Below are positions 1-6,258 of a DNA stretch of 6,428 nt, piece by piece. Within the stretch, counting starts at the first letter, position 1. Every line of letters begins with the position of its first letter. The notes below the pieces were generated by a model. The model did no database searches, was not told the origin of the DNA, and was given only the letters and a program-made list of their open reading frames with translations. The DNA comes from Firmicutes bacterium UBA6132 (GTDB taxonomy: Bacteria; Bacillota_A; Clostridia; Tissierellales; Sedimentibacteraceae): positions 1 to 6,428 of the forward strand of contig DIVM01000298.1 of the NCBI GenBank assembly GCA_002435835.1, read 5' to 3'. Made by a program: the position numbers and the translations under genes.

Positions 1-156
1 GTTTTTATTATAAATGTAAATGCTGTTTATTATAATGAAGAAATTGATTTAAAATTGTTGTATGTTGCCATGACCAGAGCACAACATAAATTATTTATTT
101 ATTACCAAGAAGGGAAAAATGATTTGTTGGAGGAAATAGAAGATATTTTCGAATAA
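1..156 (+). CDS. C-terminal end of UvrD/HelD-like superfamily 1 DNA helicase (5' truncated)
   Basis: Frame 1 is open from the window edge to a TAA at 154-156, giving the last 51 residues of a larger protein. The stretch LLYVAMTRAQHKLFIYY (residues 19-35 of the fragment) matches motif VI of superfamily 1 helicases of the UvrD/Rep/PcrA/HelD group, whose consensus is LLYVAMTRA followed by a short strand. The Arg in TRA is the arginine finger that contacts ATP gamma-phosphate in this family. The tail after motif VI is only about 20 residues and acidic. This short tail would suit HelD/helicase IV-like proteins, which act on DNA or recycle RNA polymerase in Firmicutes, better than PcrA, which has a long C-terminal extension; that choice is inference. 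The Walker A and other motifs lie outside the window. The gene is unlikely to be functionally tied to what follows. Confidence 0.75.
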   Translation, partial: VFIINVNAVYYNEEIDLKLLYVAMTRAQHKLFIYYQEGKNDLLEEIEDIFE

Positions 157-195
157 AAGAAAAACTCAATTCAAGCAATCGAATTATTGTTCATA

Positions 196-224
196 TTGCA
201 TTATTTTATAAAATATATTAAAAT
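196..224 (+). promoter_or_regulatory. Candidate sigma-A promoter for the hybrid kinase gene
   Basis: TTGCAT (196-201) and TAAAAT (219-224) are separated by exactly 17 bp. The -10 hexamer differs from TATAAT at one position, while the -35 keeps only TTG. Transcription would start near 231, leaving a leader of about 50 nt before the kinase start codon. The region is so AT-rich that chance matches are common, so this is a modest call. The 157-281 gap holds no convincing terminator for the preceding helicase gene. Confidence 0.35.
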
Positions 225-281
225 AATATTATTTGGTAAATAAAAGCAAATGACATATTAGAATTTCATACGGGGGAGTTT

Positions 282-3098
282 ATGAGTATCATACAGCATT
301 CAAAAGAAGAAATTATGAATGAGCTTATTCATCTTAGAAAACGCAATGAGGAATTAGAACTTAAATTACAAGAAGAAAATTCTAAATATAATAAGTTAAT
401 AAATAGTTATAGCGTAGATCAATTAGAAACCATACTGGAAATTTTGCCTACCGCAATAGTAATTGTTGATTCGGAGGATGGTAAAGTTTTATATACTAAC
501 AAACGTGCTGATGAATTGTATGGTACATATAATATCGGTATTGAAATTAACGAAATTGTATATAAAATACAGGCTTTTAATACAACTGGCAAATGTTACC
601 CCGTTGAAGAATGGCCTGTAACTAAATCGCTGAAACTTGGTGAAATAATACAAAATGAAGAAATGATTATTAAAAATAATAAAGGTTTATTATTTCCAGT
701 AATTGTTTCTTCTGCACCATTATATGATGAAAATGGAAAAATAAATAAAGCCATCTGTGTTTTTGAAGATATGAGCAATATTAAGCATAATGAAGAAGCT
801 TTGAAGGAAAGTGAAAATTTATATAAAACATTGTTTGAAAATACTGAGGATGGATTCGAAATAATTGAACTTCTGTATAATGATTTGGAAAAAGTTTATG
901 ATTATAGATGGATAAAAGTAAATAAGGCTTGGGAGAAACAAGTTGGTCTAAAATCTGCATACTTAGAATGCAAAAGAGCTTCAGATATTTATTCAGTTGT
1001 AGAGAATTACTGGCTTGAACGGTATGATAGGGTAATTAAAAGTGGTAAATCTGAACGATATGAAGTATATGGTGAAGAAACAAGACGATGGTTTGATTGC
1101 CTTTGTTTTCCTTATACAGAAAGAAAAGTTGGAATATTATTTAAGGATATTACAAAGAAAAAACATGCAGAAAACGCTTTGATAGAAAGTGAGCATCTGT
1201 ATAGAACATTGTTTGAGAACACTGAAGATATTTTTCAAATAAACGAACTCATATACGACGAGTTTGGTAAAGTTTCTGATTACAAACTAATTAAAGTCAA
1301 TGATGCTTTTGAGATACATACTGGACTAAAAGCAATAGATGTTATAGGTAAGCAAGCAAAGAATATTTTTACGTGCGATTTGAATAACAGGATTGAAAAA
1401 TTTGATGAAGTTAAGAATAGCAATAAAGTTGAACGATACGAATTTTACTGTGATAATACAAAACGTTGGTATGATATACTTTGTTTTCCGTATACTAAAG
1501 GACTAGTGGGGGAATTATCTAGGGATATTACTGAACACAAGGAATATGAAAAAAAAATTGCACTTCATGCTGAAATTCTATCCAATGTTCAAGATGCTGT
1601 TGTAGTAACTGATGAGAATATTGTTATTACTTATTGTAATAGAGCATATATAAATTTATTTGGCTGGAATGAACATGAGATAATTGGAAAATCAATTTAT
1701 AATTTTCTAAATACATATACAGATGCAGGCTCAAAAGCAGAAATTAGGAAATTGCTGAAGGATAATGATAATTTACCAGATGCGTTTCAATTTAAAGAAT
1801 TAAGCTGTTTTTGTAAAGATGGTAAAAAGGTAATTATTGATTTAAATATAAGCAGGTTGAAGGGAACTAATGATGATTTTAAGGGATTTATAGCTTCAAT
1901 TAGGGATGTCAGTCAACGTGTAGAAGATTTAAACAAATTACAACATAGTGAAAAGAATGCCAAAAAATTAATTGAAAAACTGCGTAGGGCTGATGAAAAT
2001 AAGAATGAGTTTTTAAATATGCTTTCACATGAAATTAGAAATCCTTTAGCTGCTGCAATGTTAAGCTTATCTCTTTTAAATAGTGTAAATGAAAATAATG
2101 TACAGGCTACTAAAGCAAAAGGAACATTAAAACGCCAGTTAAAACATTTATCATGTTTAGTGGATGACTTACTTGATCTAACACGTATTAAAACCAATAA
2201 AATAAACCTTAATAAAGAAATTTTAGAAATAAATGAATTGGTTCAAAATGTTGTAATAGATCACAGGTCACAATATAATAAAAAGGAAGTTAACTTAAAA
2301 TTAGAATCATCATCAAGTTCTTTATACATTGAAGCAGATAATGTTAGAATTACTCAAGCACTTGATAATTTATTAAATAATGCAGTTAAATTTACGCAAA
2401 ACGGTGATACTACTATTATCAAAGTTGAAAGAGATGAGAATAAATTTGAAGTTGAAATAACCATTAAAGATACGGGTATTGGAATATCTCCTGAACTTCA
2501 GCCATATCTGTTTGATCCATTTATGCAGGTGGATAACTCTATAGAACGAAGTAATGGTGGATTAGGTTTAGGTCTTGCTATTGTTAAAGGTATGGTTGAA
2601 CTTCATGGGGGCAGTGTTAAAGTATTTAGTGAAGGTATTGGAAAAGGGACTAAATTTACAATAAGACTTCCACTTATAAATAAAATTGTTGAAAAAAGAG
2701 ATAATTTTTTAGTAAAAGAAAAAACATCTTCTAAAACTCTTAATGTACTTATGATTGATGATAATAAAGATTTGACTGAAATTATGTGTGAGCTTATAAA
2801 TTTTTTAGGTCACAAGGCTGAATCAGCATTAAACGGAAATGACGGTATATTAAAAGCTAAAGAGTTACATCCAGATGTGATTATATGCGATATTGGATTG
2901 CCAGTCATGAACGGCTATGAAGTTGCTAAAAGTATACGTAAAGAAAATGATTTAAAAAACATATATTTAATTGCTTTATCAGGTTATGCGCAACAAGAAG
3001 ATGTTGAACGTTCGAGAAAAGCTGGTTTTAACATGCACTTGGCTAAACCATTATCCATGGAAACTTTGAAGTCAACTTTAGATGAAATATTTTCTTAA
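282..3098 (+). CDS. Soluble multi-PAS hybrid sensor histidine kinase with C-terminal receiver domain
   Basis: This 938-residue protein has a charged, probably coiled-coil N-terminus (about 8-40). Four PAS-type sensor domains follow, at about 48-165, 178-294, 304-420 and 428-545. The HisKA dimerisation domain spans about 573-638, with phospho-acceptor H583 in LSHEIRNPLA. The HATPase domain (about 680-797) shows an N box with N700, a G1 box DTGIG at 730-734, an F box FDPF at 744-747 and a G2 box GGLGLGL at 759-765. The receiver (about 820-937) has acidic pair D826/D827, phospho-acceptor D870, S900 and K922. All catalytic residues are intact, so an active kinase with internal His-to-Asp transfer is expected. 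No signal peptide or membrane segment is visible, so it should sense a cytoplasmic signal; no cofactor motif identifies the ligand. The ATG follows GGGGGAG at 272-278 with only 3 nt between. The receiver has no output domain, so phosphate probably passes to an unseen phosphotransfer protein, or the receiver tunes the kinase. The activator gene begins 118 bp downstream. Confidence 0.92.
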   Translation: MSIIQHSKEEIMNELIHLRKRNEELELKLQEENSKYNKLINSYSVDQLETILEILPTAIVIVDSEDGKVLYTNKRADELYGTYNIGIEINEIVYKIQAFNTTGKCYPVEEWPVTKSLKLGEIIQNEEMIIKNNKGLLFPVIVSSAPLYDENGKINKAICVFEDMSNIKHNEEALKESENLYKTLFENTEDGFEIIELLYNDLEKVYDYRWIKVNKAWEKQVGLKSAYLECKRASDIYSVVENYWLERYDRVIKSGKSERYEVYGEETRRWFDCLCFPYTERKVGILFKDITKKKHAENALIESEHLYRTLFENTEDIFQINELIYDEFGKVSDYKLIKVNDAFEIHTGLKAIDVIGKQAKNIFTCDLNNRIEKFDEVKNSNKVERYEFYCDNTKRWYDILCFPYTKGLVGELSRDITEHKEYEKKIALHAEILSNVQDAVVVTDENIVITYCNRAYINLFGWNEHEIIGKSIYNFLNTYTDAGSKAEIRKLLKDNDNLPDAFQFKELSCFCKDGKKVIIDLNISRLKGTNDDFKGFIASIRDVSQRVEDLNKLQHSEKNAKKLIEKLRRADENKNEFLNMLSHEIRNPLAAAMLSLSLLNSVNENNVQATKAKGTLKRQLKHLSCLVDDLLDLTRIKTNKINLNKEILEINELVQNVVIDHRSQYNKKEVNLKLESSSSSLYIEADNVRITQALDNLLNNAVKFTQNGDTTIIKVERDENKFEVEITIKDTGIGISPELQPYLFDPFMQVDNSIERSNGGLGLGLAIVKGMVELHGGSVKVFSEGIGKGTKFTIRLPLINKIVEKRDNFLVKEKTSSKTLNVLMIDDNKDLTEIMCELINFLGHKAESALNGNDGILKAKELHPDVIICDIGLPVMNGYEVAKSIRKENDLKNIYLIALSGYAQQEDVERSRKAGFNMHLAKPLSMETLKSTLDEIFS
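807..1541 (+). repeat. Diverged tandem duplication of a PAS module inside the kinase gene
   Basis: Two 357-bp units (807-1163 and 1185-1541) encode kinase residues 176-294 and 302-420 and align without gaps at an offset of 126 codons. Over the first 50 residues of each unit 31 are identical, including the shared block LYxTLFENTED. Both units also carry ERYE and RW(F/Y)DxLCFPYT near the end and close with DIT. The DNA has diverged mainly at third positions, so this is an old domain duplication rather than an assembly artefact. The second half is less conserved than the first, which suggests the two copies may have different ligands or that one is structural. Confidence 0.85.
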
Positions 3099-3180
3099 AA
3101 AAACTTATAAAATTGAAACAATGATATAACGATATAAATATAATTACTACCAGAATATGATAAAAGGGGTTATAGAAATA

Positions 3181-3189
3181 TGTTAAAAT
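3181..3189 (+). promoter_or_regulatory. Possible extended -10 element upstream of the sigma-54 activator gene
   Basis: TGTTAAAAT at 3181-3189 fits an extended -10 (TG, one base, then TAAAAT, one mismatch to TATAAT). No recognisable -35 lies 16-18 bp upstream. Transcription would start near 3196, about 20 nt before the start codon, so the leader would just include the Shine-Dalgarno sequence. If it is real, the activator is transcribed independently of the kinase. Nothing resembling a strong terminator separates the two genes, so readthrough from the kinase gene is equally possible. Confidence 0.25.
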
Positions 3190-3216
3190 AAAAATATTCT
3201 AAAACACGGGGGGTAT

Positions 3217-4569
3217 ATGATAAATATAGAAGATTTTTATGATAGTAAGGATAGTTTTTTATTTAATAAACATTTAAATGCGGTTGACAATGTTACTATA
3301 GCAAATGGTGATGGAGATTTTATTAATGTGCCTAAGGATTGCAAAGAATTTTGTGGTTTAGATGAGAATGAATTCATAGGCCAAAATGCATTTAAGTTAG
3401 AGAAGGATGGAATTTTTGATATATCTTCGACCGCTGAAGTTTTAAGAAGCAATAAAGAAGTTTCATTAATACAGCGTACAAAAGTTGATAAATTATTATG
3501 GGTAAACAGCTATCCTTTGTTTGATTCTAATAATAAAATTGTTAAAATTATTAACTTATCAAAGGATATAACAAATTTTAGAAAAATAACTGAAATTACC
3601 GAATACAGCAAAAAACAAAATGAAAATAATAATGGTTTTATAGCAAAAAGTGAGAATATGAAACAGCTAAAAATTATGGTTGATTCTATTTTAAATATTG
3701 ATACATCTATATTGCTTTTAGGTGATACAGGCTGTGGTAAAGGATATATTGCCAAATATATTCATGATAACAGCATAAGGAAAAATGAACCTTTTGTTAT
3801 TGTAAATTGCGGAGCAATTCCAGTAAATTTAATGGAATCAGAGTTATTCGGCTATGAAAAAGGGTCATTTACTGATGGATTAAAAGAAGGTAAAAAGGGT
3901 TTATTAGAAATGGCAGGAAGTGGTACAATTTTATTTGATGAAATAGGTGATATGCCATTGGATTTACAGGTAAAAATACTCCATGTTCTTGATAATAATG
4001 AATTTATGCGAATAGGAAGTATAACAAAAAATAAAGTTAAAGCAAAACTAATTTTTGCTACTAATTGCAATTTGATGGAAATGGTGAATTGCGGTAAGTT
4101 TAGAAAAGATCTTTATTATAGAATAAGTGTATTGCCCATTGAAGTGCCACAGTTAAAGGAAAGAAAAGATGATATACCGCTATTAATAAATCAATTCCTC
4201 AATAAATTTAATAATAAATATAATAAAAATGTAAAACTGTCAAATAGTGATTTAGATATGTTAATTCAATATAATTATCCAGGTAATATAAGAGAACTTA
4301 TGAACATCATAGAAAGAACAGTAATACTTTCTGGCTTAGACAAAAAATCTGTTATAAATCAAAGTGATATAAACTATATTGATTATGATAGCAGTTCTCT
4401 TATTAATATTAATAAAATATATCCAATGAAATCTGCTGTTGAAGAAGTGGAAAAACAGATATTATTTTTGGCAAAACAAAAGTATAATACTACAAGAGAA
4501 ATGGCACAAGCACTTATGATTGATCAGTCCACTGTTGTAAAGAAAATGAAAAAGTATTTTGATGATTAA
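3217..4569 (+). CDS. Sigma-54-dependent transcriptional activator: PAS, AAA+, TyrR-like HTH
   Basis: This 450-residue protein is a bacterial enhancer-binding protein, which uses ATP hydrolysis to open promoters bound by sigma-54 RNA polymerase. An N-terminal PAS domain (about 24-120) is the likely sensor; there is no receiver domain. The AAA+ core (about 143-372) has Walker A GDTGCGKG at 169-176, Walker B ILFDE at 238-242, sensor I ATN at 281-283, FRKDLYYRI at 295-303 with arginine-finger candidates R296 and R302, and YPGNIREL at 354-361 in place of the usual WPGNVREL. The sigma-54 contact loop reads GSFTDG (216-221) instead of GAFTGA, with the essential Phe and Thr kept. The C-terminus (about 408-447) is a helix-turn-helix, TTREMAQALMIDQSTVVKKMKKY, of the TyrR-like type common in clostridial activators. 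The ATG follows GGGGGG at 3208-3213 with a 3-nt gap. The sigma-54 promoter 121 bp past its stop makes the downstream operon its most likely target. This is inferred from position. Confidence 0.93.
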   Translation: MINIEDFYDSKDSFLFNKHLNAVDNVTIANGDGDFINVPKDCKEFCGLDENEFIGQNAFKLEKDGIFDISSTAEVLRSNKEVSLIQRTKVDKLLWVNSYPLFDSNNKIVKIINLSKDITNFRKITEITEYSKKQNENNNGFIAKSENMKQLKIMVDSILNIDTSILLLGDTGCGKGYIAKYIHDNSIRKNEPFVIVNCGAIPVNLMESELFGYEKGSFTDGLKEGKKGLLEMAGSGTILFDEIGDMPLDLQVKILHVLDNNEFMRIGSITKNKVKAKLIFATNCNLMEMVNCGKFRKDLYYRISVLPIEVPQLKERKDDIPLLINQFLNKFNNKYNKNVKLSNSDLDMLIQYNYPGNIRELMNIIERTVILSGLDKKSVINQSDINYIDYDSSSLININKIYPMKSAVEEVEKQILFLAKQKYNTTREMAQALMIDQSTVVKKMKKYFDD

Positions 4570-4618
4570 TTTCATCGGCTGATTTTATTTATCATCAATA
4601 ATTATAATTTAATTTTAA

Positions 4619-4656
4619 AAAATTTAAGGCATTGTTAATACAATGTCTTAAATTTT
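4619..4656 (+). terminator. Long inverted repeat after the activator gene: probable terminator, possibly also the enhancer site
   Basis: Bases 4619-4635 pair with 4640-4656 to give a 17-bp stem around a 4-base loop (TAAT). The only non-Watson-Crick pair is G4629 with T4646, which would be a G-U wobble in RNA. The stem is flanked by A and T tracts, with another T5 run at 4662-4666. Lying 50 bp past the activator stop codon, it fits an intrinsic, perhaps bidirectional, terminator, and the wobble favours a hairpin acting as RNA. The GC content of the stem is low, which weakens the case. Its centre is also about 80 bp upstream of the predicted sigma-54 start site, in the usual range for an activator binding site, and its core (TTGT, TAAT, ACAA) is a dyad that a dimeric HTH could recognise. 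The sequence does not decide between the two roles. Confidence 0.5.
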
Positions 4657-4689
4657 AAGCGTTTTTAAAATTTATGAAAAGATTTTTAA

Positions 4690-4707
4690 TTGGCATAAAA
4701 TATGCAA
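4690..4707 (+). promoter_or_regulatory. Sigma-54 (RpoN) -24/-12 promoter of the transporter-amidohydrolase operon
   Basis: TTGGCATAAAATATGCAA carries the invariant GG (4692-4693) and GC (4704-4705) exactly 10 bp apart, as the sigma-54 consensus TGGCAC-N5-TTGC requires. Only the C of GGCAC and the first T of TTGC deviate. The predicted start site is near 4717, giving a leader of about 96 nt before the first structural gene. The promoter sits between a sigma-54 activator gene and a downstream operon on the same strand, which is the classic arrangement for a local activator and its target. It is the only copy with correct spacing that I found on the + strand. Confidence 0.85.
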
Positions 4708-4729
4708 CATAATCCATAAATATATAACC

Positions 4730-4746
4730 TTATCATTCAATGATAA
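4730..4746. promoter_or_regulatory. Perfect palindrome just downstream of the predicted sigma-54 start site
   Basis: TTATCATTCAATGATAA is an uninterrupted palindrome with 8-bp arms around a single central C. It lies at about +14 to +30 relative to the predicted start at 4717. That position suits a repressor operator, or a small hairpin (7-bp stem, 3-base loop) near the 5' end of the leader RNA. The half-site TTATCAT recurs at 4589-4595, just upstream of the long inverted repeat, where the second half of the dyad is imperfect. No known riboswitch fold is recognisable in the leader 4717-4812. Confidence 0.4.
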
Positions 4747-4812
4747 ATTAATAAAATATTTACATTAATGTTATGGTATATAAAATATGTATAAATACAA
4801 AGGAGGCAATTT

Positions 4813-5526
4813 ATGAATTATATTAATATTGCAAATTCAAAAGCACTTTGGATGAGCTGTATACCAGTTGTGTTGATTGTTGCATTTCAAGCAATCGTTT
4901 TTACAAAAAAAGCAATGGATAGTGGACATTTAGTTGATTTAACACCACATGACGCACGAAAAGCTTTTAAAGCAGGTGCAGTATCTGCTATTGGTCCTGC
5001 GCTTGGAGTATTTGTAGTTATGCTTGGCTTGATGTCAGTAATAGGCGCACCTCTCGCATGGCAAAGACTTGCAATTATAGGTGCTGCACCGACAGAATTA
5101 GCAGCAGCAAATATGTCAGCAAAGGCAATGAATATTGAATTATCTAGTCCAGAATACAGCTTAATGCATTTTTCTAATGCAGCATGGGTTATGGCTTTAA
5201 ACGGTAGTGCATGGCTTTTTACAACAGGTATGTTTTCTCATAAGCTTGAAGGAATCACTAAGAACATAGCAAAAGGAAATCCTAAGAGACTTGGAATATT
5301 AATGATTTCTGCAATGTGTGGTGCTTTTTCTTTCCTTTTTGGAAAAGAATTAGTCAAAGGTCTTGATCCTAAAACGGTTCCATTTATGGTTTCAGGTATT
5401 GCAGCAGCACTTGCAATGGTAATACTTGATAAGATAGCAAAAAAATATCCTAAAATTACTGAATATAACTTAGGTATAGCAATGGTTGTTGGTATGACAG
5501 TTGCAGTTATTGTTAAAAGATTATAA
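4813..5526 (+). CDS. DUF5058-like integral membrane protein, putative transporter subunit
   Basis: This 237-residue hydrophobic protein has about six membrane segments, near 11-31, 55-78, 120-140, 158-178, 188-207 and 219-235. It resembles the DUF5058 family of clostridial membrane proteins; that match is from memory of the family pattern. The most family-like stretch runs from about 46 to 100: a polar HDARKAFKAG entry, a Gly-rich helix (AVSAIGPALGVFVVMLGLMS), then GAPLAWQRLAIIGAAPTELAAA. The small residues and the broken helix there could line a substrate path. There is no ATP-binding domain and no signal peptide. The ATG is preceded by a strong AAAGGAGG at 4799-4806 with a 6-nt gap. It is the first gene of the sigma-54 operon, with a second membrane protein 15 bp downstream and an amidohydrolase after that, which suggests a two-subunit permease for an amide-type substrate. 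Substrate and direction are unknown. Confidence 0.7.
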   Translation: MNYINIANSKALWMSCIPVVLIVAFQAIVFTKKAMDSGHLVDLTPHDARKAFKAGAVSAIGPALGVFVVMLGLMSVIGAPLAWQRLAIIGAAPTELAAANMSAKAMNIELSSPEYSLMHFSNAAWVMALNGSAWLFTTGMFSHKLEGITKNIAKGNPKRLGILMISAMCGAFSFLFGKELVKGLDPKTVPFMVSGIAAALAMVILDKIAKKYPKITEYNLGIAMVVGMTVAVIVKRL

Positions 5527-5527
5527 T

Positions 5528-5536
5528 AAGGGGTGA
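5528..5536 (+). promoter_or_regulatory. Ribosome binding site that fixes the start of the second membrane protein gene
   Basis: AAGGGGTGA at 5528-5536 is a Shine-Dalgarno sequence lying 5 nt before the ATG at 5542. The GTG at 5533-5535, which would add three residues in frame, is part of this element and has no ribosome binding site of its own. The ATG is therefore the better start. Confidence 0.7.
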
Positions 5537-5541
5537 ATAAT

Positions 5542-6225
5542 ATGTCTGAAATAAAAAATAATGAATTAGCCTATGAAAATGAATTTACTAAACCAATAAT
5601 AAAATACGGAAGACTTACTAACTTATTAGCAATTCCATTTTGTTTTGTTCCCGCTTTAGTTCTTATGTTTGTATACGATGCTTTTCCTGGAATTAATAAC
5701 ATTTTAACAGGCTGGCTTTATATTTTTTCTGTGTATGGAATATATGCAGTAGTTGAACCAATTTCATATTTCCCTGTTTTGGGATTACCAGGCACTTACA
5801 TGTCATTTTTGGCAGGAAATATAGGAAATATGAGAGTTCCTTGCTCAGCAATAGCTCAGGAAACTTTAGGAGTTACTCCTGGAACTAAAAAGGCTGAAAT
5901 AGTATCAACCTTAGGAATTGCTGGTTCCATAATAACAAATTTAATAGTTGTAACTGCAGCTGCAGTTGGAGGAGCAGCACTTATGAGTGTATTTCCACCA
6001 ATAGTTTTAGAAGCATTTATGTATGTTGCCCCTGCTATATTTGGATCCACATTTGCTATGTATGCAATAAAAAATATTAAATATGGTGCTTTTGCAATGA
6101 CTGTTACATTAATAATGCTTCTTGTATTTAAAACAATTCCTACATTTTTTATGATTCCAATTGCAGTTTTTTCAACAGTAGGTTTTGCATTCTTTGATTT
6201 TAATAGAACTGAAAAAAGCAAATAA
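5542..6225 (+). CDS. Conserved hypothetical membrane protein, putative partner of the DUF5058-like protein
   Basis: The start is placed at the ATG of 5542 (227 residues) rather than the in-frame GTG at 5533, because the GTG lies within the Shine-Dalgarno sequence. After a polar N-terminus there are about five or six membrane segments, near 25-45, 53-72, 121-142, 152-172, 182-196 and 198-217. Between the second and third is a striking, less hydrophobic stretch (72-107), with EPISYFPVLGLPGTYMSF, then AGNIGNMRVPCSAIAQE. It is rich in Gly, Pro and polar residues and could be a re-entrant loop forming a substrate or ion site. I cannot assign a named family. The gene is 15 bp past the DUF5058-like gene and the two products are almost equal in length, which suggests a heteromeric complex in the membrane. 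The M20 amidohydrolase starts 33 bp later. A transport role is inferred from topology and neighbours only. Confidence 0.75.
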   Translation: MSEIKNNELAYENEFTKPIIKYGRLTNLLAIPFCFVPALVLMFVYDAFPGINNILTGWLYIFSVYGIYAVVEPISYFPVLGLPGTYMSFLAGNIGNMRVPCSAIAQETLGVTPGTKKAEIVSTLGIAGSIITNLIVVTAAAVGGAALMSVFPPIVLEAFMYVAPAIFGSTFAMYAIKNIKYGAFAMTVTLIMLLVFKTIPTFFMIPIAVFSTVGFAFFDFNRTEKSK

Positions 6226-6258
6226 CAAATAATGATTATAAATAAATGGAGGGTATTT

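Noticed and set aside
162..190. Inverted repeat AATTC / GAATT after the helicase gene as a terminator
   Set aside because: The stem is only 5 bp, has an 8-base loop and is not followed by a T tract.
233..249. TTGGTAAATAAAAGCAA upstream of the kinase gene as a sigma-54 promoter
   Set aside because: The GG to GC distance is 9 bp and the GGCA core is absent.
596..778. Open frames on the minus strand within the kinase, activator and membrane protein genes (for example 596-778, 1913-2197, 5856-6221)
   Set aside because: They lie wholly inside well-supported + strand genes, show no domain motifs, and their products have the composition expected from reading AT-rich coding DNA backwards.
3113..3144. 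TTGAAA and TATAAT upstream of the activator as a sigma-A promoter
   Set aside because: The -10 hexamer is perfect, but the spacer is 20 bp, too long for normal use; the nearer TATAAA gives only 14 bp.
4717..4812. The leader of the sigma-54 operon as a riboswitch
   Set aside because: It is under 100 nt and very AT-rich. Apart from the 4730-4746 palindrome and a 10-bp palindrome at 4762-4771 there is no conserved riboswitch core that I recognise.
5059..5074. TGGCAAAGACTTGCAA, resembling a second sigma-54 promoter inside the DUF5058-like gene
   Set aside because: GG and GC are 9 bp apart rather than the required 10, and the site lies inside a coding region with no gene start nearby.
5533..5541. 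GTG start giving a 230-residue version of the second membrane protein
   Set aside because: The GTG is embedded in the AAGGGGTGA Shine-Dalgarno element and has no ribosome binding site upstream at a usable distance. The ATG at 5542 is correctly spaced from that element.
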